Below, piece after piece: positions 22,829 to 64,000 of a stretch of 64,000 nucleotides of DNA; position 1 is the first letter of the stretch, and every line of letters begins with the position of its first letter. The notes under the pieces were generated by a model that saw only the letters and a list, made by a program, of their open reading frames with translations, did no database searches and was not told the DNA's origin. Location: positions 6,820,001-6,884,000 of the forward strand of contig NC_088314.1 of the NCBI RefSeq assembly GCF_910592395.1, read 5' to 3'. This DNA is from Lineus longissimus. Taxonomy: Eukaryota; Nemertea; Pilidiophora; Heteronemertea; Lineidae. A program made the position numbers and the translations under genes.

Positions 22829-25800
22829 ATGGTAAGCAGTTTTCTTCTAATTATTTTCGTGTTTCTCAGTACATAACGGATATCTAGAACTTGTACCTGC
22901 ACGCCCATCAAGCGTAAAGGGCGGTATACTGAAAATGAGTAAAACGAAAGTGAAACATACGGAAAAGGAGGACTGGTTTTAAAATGGTCACTTGGCTAAA
23001 GCTTGCAGATCCTAAATTTCCAGCAATAAAGGAGTTTCGAAATTGGCGCATTGCGGAGTTTCTTCGGTTTTCCAAATCAGCAAATATTATTCGTGACTTT
23101 TACGCGAATATTTAGCAGTTCTTGAAAGTATTTTCTGTCTCCATATTGGTTAGATTAATGAAAAGCGACGAGTTTTTAACACCGAGAGTAAGTATAGAAA
23201 TAACGCAGCACTGCCTAATCTCATTTTCTTGATACTTTGAAGGGAAAGTGTTGGATTGCGTTCGTCCTCTTCCTCTTCATCGCGCACTCGGCGGGATTTC
23301 CGGGCGCGGCGAAATCCTCAAGTAGGAGAGGGTAAGTCTGCGGCACGAGGGTTCTGATGGATTTGTAATACGTTAGTTACGAGTTTTCTTGCAAAGCCTC
23401 TAGAACGTCGACGCGGACGCCAATCACATTGTTTGACCTTTCGATTTTGATATGAAACAATGGGACTGGCTTTCATCACGTGGGTGTTTCAGGGGATTTG
23501 CCAAAACTCTCATGGGCCATCAGCGCGGTGCTGCTGACAGCTGAAGATTGATGTTCAAATTAACAGCATTGCCTCACCTCTCGGCGGGGCTCAGGTTCGT
23601 TTCCCGGTCGAACCTTGCGTCAAACCAGAATCGAACTTCAAGGATAAAAAAGTCATGAGACGTGTTATCAATGGGAAATATTGCAAATCACAGTCACGGT
23701 CCTATATATACTGGCAGCCACTTTTGAAGCAACATATCTCATGCCCAATTTGCCTAGAATGTTGTGATTTTGCAGGGAGAGATTCATTCCTACCACTGAC
23801 GAGGAACACAAGGCCAAGATCGACGAGGTCATCAAGTCATTGAAGGAGAAGTTTGGAGAGGTAGGCGCGCCGACTGAGTACCACGCCCATACGGATACGT
23901 GCCAAAACGGATGGAAATTAAACCGTCCCTTTTTATGGACGGTGCCAATGGCGTTATATATGTATACTTTATAATTAAAAACAGAAAAAAGCGGCCTTGC
24001 AGAATTCTGCCCAGCAGTTTTCGCAGAGCTGCTCATTTACTTAGAGCAAGTTAAAGACGAAAACTCAAAATTATAATATCCAGTGCGACCGCATGGGAAA
24101 GCGATCTTGAATTTGTGCTTAAGCTTACTACCTTTTCAAAGAAAAATAGGTCAGTACGAAAAGAATCTCCACTGTGACTTTTTTGTATCTTCAGGTAGAT
24201 CCAGGTTTCTTCGACAAACTCAAGGAGACCATTATAAGTAAGTTGAAAGTAACCCTTACACACAGCTTGTTCCTTCCTTTAATTTGTAATATCATGTCAT
24301 GGGCCCCGTTCATAACTGAATTCCACTGTGCTCTCCGGACAGTACATTTCTTTTTATTTCCCGTAGGTCAATTGTCGTCTTTTCTTGCAGGCATCCCTGG
24401 CACAATTAAAGACAAATTTGATAGCCTCATAAGTGGAATTTTCGGTGTAAGTACATGTCATTTCATTTCGTAATCCTTAATGAACCAAAATATGTGGATT
24501 TGAATATAGAGAATACCGTCATACGCGCTTTCGTGGTTTACCAGTAAACTGTGATTTAAATTGAGGATTAGATCAAATTAACATGGAGAAAATCTCAGAT
24601 AAACAATGTTCCATCATGTCAACAGTCATTTTTTATCGTCTAATTTCAGCTATTCGGAAAAGGCAAGGTAAAAATTTTAACGAATTATTTTTTTAAATCC
24701 CACACATCTTGCAAGAATTGCAGCAAACTTAAGGCCGTTAGTTTAAAAATTGAAATTTGTAATCATGTTTTAGAAAAGGGGATTGCAAAGATTTTAATGC
24801 TTATCACTGTAAGTTCCAAAGAAGGGTATATCCAATGCTGTTTACCAAAGAAATATTTTGACTTTCAATAGGACAGCCAGAGGTAAACAGTATCACTAAA
24901 CAGTTACAAATTGTCAGTGAAAATATTAGGTTGCTTGCCTTTGCTTTGGCTTCAGTCAGATAAGCATGAGATATCCGCAGAGGAGAAAGCATTCCGACTG
25001 AAATTTAACACAATTCTTGAAGAGATGAAGACGAAAGTTCCAGTAATAGAGGTAGGTTGTTTATATTTTTAATCTTATTTCTGAAGTTTTCGAAAATTCA
25101 TCGGTAAAAACTTCAGGGACATTCTTGTCAAGTTTTTAGCCGAGCAGAAAAAAACTCTCTCGAGTTGAAAATAAATAAATAGATACAAGAGAAGATGTTG
25201 CTCAATTTAAAATTGCATATTAGAGTAAATTTCGAATGACATATACTTAGAGGAGCTTCTGTTGTGCATTCTAGGCAAAAAGATTCATGCCATCAACTGA
25301 TGAAGCAATCAAGGCACAGCTTGATGCAGTGATTGCCGAACTGAAGGAGAAGTTCGGAGAGGTAGGGACAATTTTTTGTCGAGAACTTTTCAATGGAAAA
25401 TAAAGAATTAAGATTGCAATGAGATCTCATGAGTGACCCTCTACATGTAATTTATTGACATACATGTTTGGTATATCGTCACCCTCCTAAACAAATCCGA
25501 CTCATTTTTCCATGTTTTGAGGAAAACGAAAGAACAATCCCATATACATGTACTAATAAATCTATATTTTGCAATGACTTCTAAAGTCTCGAACTCTTTT
25601 TGTTTCTTCTGTGTGCAGGTTGACCCTGGTTTCTTTGACAAGCTGAAGGAAACCATTACAAGTAAGAGACCCAGTCCTTTGACAGAGAGCTCATTGTTGA
25701 AGTTTGCCTCTTTCCTCTTCAACCGATTTCATCTTAACGAATTCTTCATTTCCGAGGATTCATCAGCATTAGTAAATTTAGAAGGTGTAGTGTCAGAGTA

Positions 25801-26930
25801 ACAGAAAGGTGCGCGGGTAGGGGCGCGGGAGACTACGTAGGAACAAGCACTATCCATTACTGCACTAGTGACGTTTATGCAAAGCTTGTACTTGGGGTAT
25901 TAACACTCATTATATTCGATTACCCGTTTTTCTTTTCAAGGCATCCCCGGTAAAGTTAAAGATAAATTTGACAGCATCATTAGCAGCATCTTCAACGTAA
26001 GTTGATTGTACATTCTGTTACTTAGCTATATTTTACTCACCCGATATGTCACATGCGGCAATATATTTAGAAGGAAGTCAATCCAACATGTATTTCATTT
26101 TCTTGATTAACTTGATCATGTTGACCTGGTAATGCTATTGACTATGACTGCTTTGCCAGCGAGGTGGGAATTGCTCATACCAAGAAGGATTATAGCCTCC
26201 ACGAGACATTATCAGTTAACATCCATCCATTTGTATTTCAGCTCTTTGGAGGAAACAAGGTAATGAAAACGAATGTTCAAAATCATCAGATTTATATTGA
26301 CGCTTCTAAAAGAGATTTGTTTCTTTTCTCTTAATATAATCTTGCTTTTAGTGAAATAAAATAGTAATGGCCAATCAGGACCAAGAAACGTCCTTAATTG
26401 ATGTCTGCTATAAGGGACGTTCCACTGTTGTACTTCTCTATCATATCTATTTCGAATCGAAAGATTGGTCTCTGAAATGGGGCATTATTTGATATGTGCG
26501 TTCATGAAACATTCTTTTCTTTGTCAATCTCAGCCAGAAGAGCATGAGATATCTCCAGAAGAGAAAGCTTTCCGACAGAAATTCGACAAAATCCTTGAAG
26601 AAATGATGAAGAAGGTACCAGTAGTTGAGGTGGGTTGGATATTAAGATTTGTTCTTGTAGTTGGCCCGCAGCTTACGTCAGTTCTGGGATGTAGGTTAGA
26701 GGGTTGCACTTGCACCCCCTCTCCCCCCCCCCCCAACAAAACAGCAGACGATTCCGCTTCTCAAAGTTTTGCTTTTTTAACTGCCGGCTGTAAAGGAGAA
26801 TTTAATATCATGTTGACCTGCCTAAATGAAGTTTATTTATCAAATTTCATGCTCAGTCTACTGAAGTTTAACCTCCCAATGACATGGTTATTGTTAGTTA
26901 ACTTTCTCTGGATCTTTTTTTCAGGAATAG
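22829..26930 (+). CDS. Uncharacterised secreted helical protein with two tandem 100-residue modules
   Basis: I do not recognise the family. Thirteen coding exons in perfect phase give 231 residues: 22829-22831 (ATG only), 23243-23331, 23776-23860, 24195-24237, 24391-24446, 24650-24667, 24956-25051, 25275-25361, 25619-25661, 25941-25996, 26242-26259, 26534-26629, 26925-26930 (Glu-stop). Residues 1-20 form a signal peptide (MGKCWIAFVLFLFIAHSAG); its Cys4 is the only cysteine. The mature protein starts with a short linker ending in RRGE. Two modules follow: RF(I/M)P(S/T)TDE, VDPGFFDKLKETI, IPGxxKDKFDSxI, a microexon LFGxxK, then HEIS(A/P)EEKAFR. The repeats are rich in Lys/Glu with spaced Phe/Ile/Leu, which suggests amphipathic helices (inference). 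Candidate roles include lipid binding or a defence peptide; none is demonstrated. Confidence 0.82.
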
Positions 26931-26962
26931 AAACACACTCCGTTTATTCCAACAGTACCGAC

Positions 26963-27048
26963 TGACCACAGCTAGCAATAAATTTCTTATAATTTAACAA
27001 CTGTATGACCACAGCTGCCAATAAATTTCTTATAATTTAACAACTGTA
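26963..27048 (+). terminator. Duplicated poly(A)-signal segment of the secreted-module gene
   Basis: A 43-bp segment beginning tgaccacagct is tandemly duplicated (26963-27005 and 27006-27048). Each copy has AATAAA (26977-26982 and 27020-27025), about 50 and 90 nt after the stop codon. Confidence 0.75.
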
Positions 27049-28210
27049 AACAATGCGTTTCTCATTTTCCTGGCACCTGTTACAGGACTAAGACTGTGAC
27101 AGTCTCCACACAAACCCCCTAATTCTATTGAATAGGGCCCGGGGGGGGGGGGGGGCGTGTCCGTTCGACATCAACGAAAATAAGGTGGCTGGACCTGTGT
27201 TTCAGACTAGTTTTTTAGCAACATTGAAAGACCAGGAAAAACTATTTGCCTAACGATAAATTATTTATTCAAAATAGTCTCTTCTCCATCTTATAAACAT
27301 ACATGTATACATCAATGATGGTACGCAACTACAACGATTTATAATACAAGAAAAGAAATACACCAGGATGGAATATTAATCGGTCTGTTCAAAAAGTGTT
27401 AGTTTTTACACTATTGAGAGACTACCTACAAGCAAGCTAACACTCTATTCTCTTTATAATCTGGCAAATTGGCGAAGTATTAAACACATTGGCAGAAGCT
27501 TGCCACTATTTGTTCGGCCACTTCTTAAAGTTCCCATTTACAGACCACGTTTTGTAAATGAGTAGAAAAATGTAGAATGATTAATCAAGAAATCATGATC
27601 ATAAACGTGATAATGGGCTTCTTCCAGCAAATTGAAAGAAATCCAAAAAAGATTCGCACGACTCGTCAACCAGACCCAGTCATGCATAAACAGGCCACAA
27701 CTCCCCCTCCATCTATGCGAAAGGTTAACCTTCTTTACTCCTTATTGTTGACTATGCTTTTTAAACAAATTATTTACAGTTCTCGCCAATAGAAAAAATG
27801 TAGTGATTATCACATAATTTGAACACTAGCACAAGAAATGAAACAATCACAAGAAATATTGCACTACTTATACATGTACTTTTAACAACATTATCCAGAA
27901 CCTGTAGTGTGATGATAACCACCAAATTTTTGCATCTCTTTTTAAAGTAAGACCCCCCCCCAACCCCCGAAAATTTGGCGGTTTCAACCAGACTTGAACC
28001 TTGACGCAAGTGCATTTCTGAAAATAATACACCACTACATTGGTCCAAGGTAGGAGAAGACAACTTTTTATTTACAATATTCTCCATGATCTATGGGTTA
28101 TGACAGCAAGAATATATATCACGAAAAATATAACAACAACATTTTTTTCACTTCATGGGTCTATATCACAGTACGTTAATCATAAATTTTATGAGTCTGA
28201 TTTGATACGA

Positions 28211-28220
28211 TTTATTTATT
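28211..28220 (-). terminator. Candidate DNAH3 poly(A) signals
   Basis: Two overlapping AATAAA hexamers on the minus strand lie about 720 nt beyond the DNAH3 stop codon. A 3' UTR of this length would include the 102-bp repeats. Confidence 0.35.
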
Positions 28221-28934
28221 AAGTGGGCTGATCCACACTATTTGACTATATCTTATCTAATCATAAAAAAAGGAAAATCAACAAAACGTACAAAACTGAA
28301 TAAAGAATATACATGTATACAAAAGAATCTGAAATATTTGTTCAATAGCAATAAATTTGGACGGATGAAAATATAGATATATTTTTTGACATCGTAAACA
28401 AAAATTTCCAAAATTAGTAACAAGGCCACTTGTAGCTTTTGTATTTTGCATGCATATGATATCAGTATCTCGAGAAGTGATGATAATTTCTAAAGTATCA
28501 TACGCAACATCAAGAATTCCTATCCCTGGACTGAATAAGAGGACCGTTCGATCCAGTTGACAGTTTCAGGCTGATTTATGGTACCTTTAGTCCGGTGCCC
28601 ATCACTGAGCTCAACCTATTTGATGAAGTTAGTCATCACGTTGACAGGGCATAGCCACTCCTCTGTTGAGCCAGTGAGTTTTAGGTCAACTGACCAAGTT
28701 ATTCATTGATTTTAGGCCTACGTAATGATGTAAGTCATCAAATTGATGGAGCAAAGCCACTCCTCTGATGAGCCAGTGAGTTTTAGGTCAACTGACCAAG
28801 TTATTCATTGATTTTAGGCCCACGTAATGATGTAAGTCATCAAGTTGATGGAGCAAAGCCACTGCTCGGATGAGCCAGTGAGTTTCAGGTCAACTGATCA
28901 AGTTATGCATTGGTTTTAGGCCTAAGTGATGATG

Positions 28935-63554
<34,620 letters not shown>

Positions 63555-64000
63555 CTGGAGAGAGAAAGATGAGTATTCGTATGAGAATTATTATAATAGC
63601 CTGTGTTTTATTTACTCTCACGGTGTACTCTCTATCATCAATTACAATGGTCATCGGTACCGTGTAGTCATCAAAGGTTGGGATCAAGTTTTGTGTACAC
63701 TCTTCAAATGAGTGGCGGTGCCACGTTCGTGTATGTTCTCACAATCAGTTTTGTCATGTTTGAGATCACGGGCAGTAGCGTAGCTCATTGAATAACCTGC
63801 CCAAGTTGGATTTTCGAGGCACCAAGTCAATATGTGACCAGCCATGGTGAAGGGTACATCCGTGCGGGATTTCCAAGGTCGGCTCAGATTGCCTGTACCA
63901 ATAAAAAGGTATATTTGGAAAGCTTGAGTCGATGCCGTCAATCCCCCAAAATGATTTTAACCCAATCTGCATAATATGAGGGGTTAATTTGCATATGAAA
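63555..64000. other. DNAH3 upstream sequence, possible 5' exon
   Basis: A minus-strand open stretch at 63620-63687 (IPTFDDYTVPM, then IDDREYT) ends in a strong donor (gtgagag). Its frame leaves no spare base, whereas the next exon needs one, so it cannot be joined as written. It may be 5' UTR or an exon of another isoform. The true first coding exon is probably to the right of the window. Confidence 0.35.

Larger units (their letters stand above)
26931..28934. other. Convergent intergenic region between the secreted-module gene and DNAH3
   Basis: No gene is supportable. It holds the duplicated poly(A) segment, a G-run at about 27139-27155, a short MITE-like hairpin (TIRs 27917-27930 and 27970-27984), overlapping minus-strand AATAAA signals at 28211-28220 that could end DNAH3, and the 102-bp array from about 28560. 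Confidence 0.6.

Overview
The window is animal nuclear DNA. Its genes are broken into many short exons with GT/AG introns, there is a polymerase II TATA promoter, and introns hold SINE-like and foldback repeats. The gene set (HDAC6, a secreted serpin, an axonemal dynein heavy chain) and the frequent acatgta motif suggest a marine invertebrate, perhaps a lophotrochozoan such as a mollusc or brachiopod. That placement is an inference. I resolved exons by reading splice sites and checking that codon phase is kept across every junction.

Layout, left to right. 1-2030 is a complex satellite: a repeat of about 1.27 kb seen one and a half times, with an internal inverted block. 2317-2562 is a 40-bp minisatellite. 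3822-15707 (minus strand) is a complete HDAC6 coding region: 26 exons, 1113 residues, two deacetylase domains and a C-terminal ZnF-UBP domain. 18130-21355 (minus) is a complete seven-exon secreted serpin of 415 residues with an Arg-Ser reactive bond. 21821-22288 is a 116-119-bp tandem array. 22829-26930 (plus) is a 13-exon gene for a small secreted helical protein of 231 residues. It is made of two 100-residue modules whose exon structure is duplicated almost base for base; I recognise no known family. 28935 to at least 63554 (minus) is a DNAH3-type axonemal dynein heavy chain: 71 coding exons and about 4030 residues, with the N-terminus probably beyond the window.

Strongest leads. HDAC6 domain 1 has two alternative, in-phase 60-nt exons for the zinc-ligand segment (11068-11127 and 11523-11582). 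The plus-strand secreted gene has an exon-perfect module duplication. The serpin exon carrying the reactive loop is flanked by a 36-bp inverted repeat. DNAH3 has a cryptic 75-nt cassette exon in its largest intron. A 102-bp tandem array repeats the end of the DNAH3 coding sequence in its 3' flank.

HDAC6 (tubulin deacetylase and ubiquitin-binding adaptor) and DNAH3 (ciliary inner-arm motor) both act on microtubules, but nothing here shows they are co-regulated. They are separated by the serpin and the unknown secreted gene, and each gene appears to be its own transcription unit.
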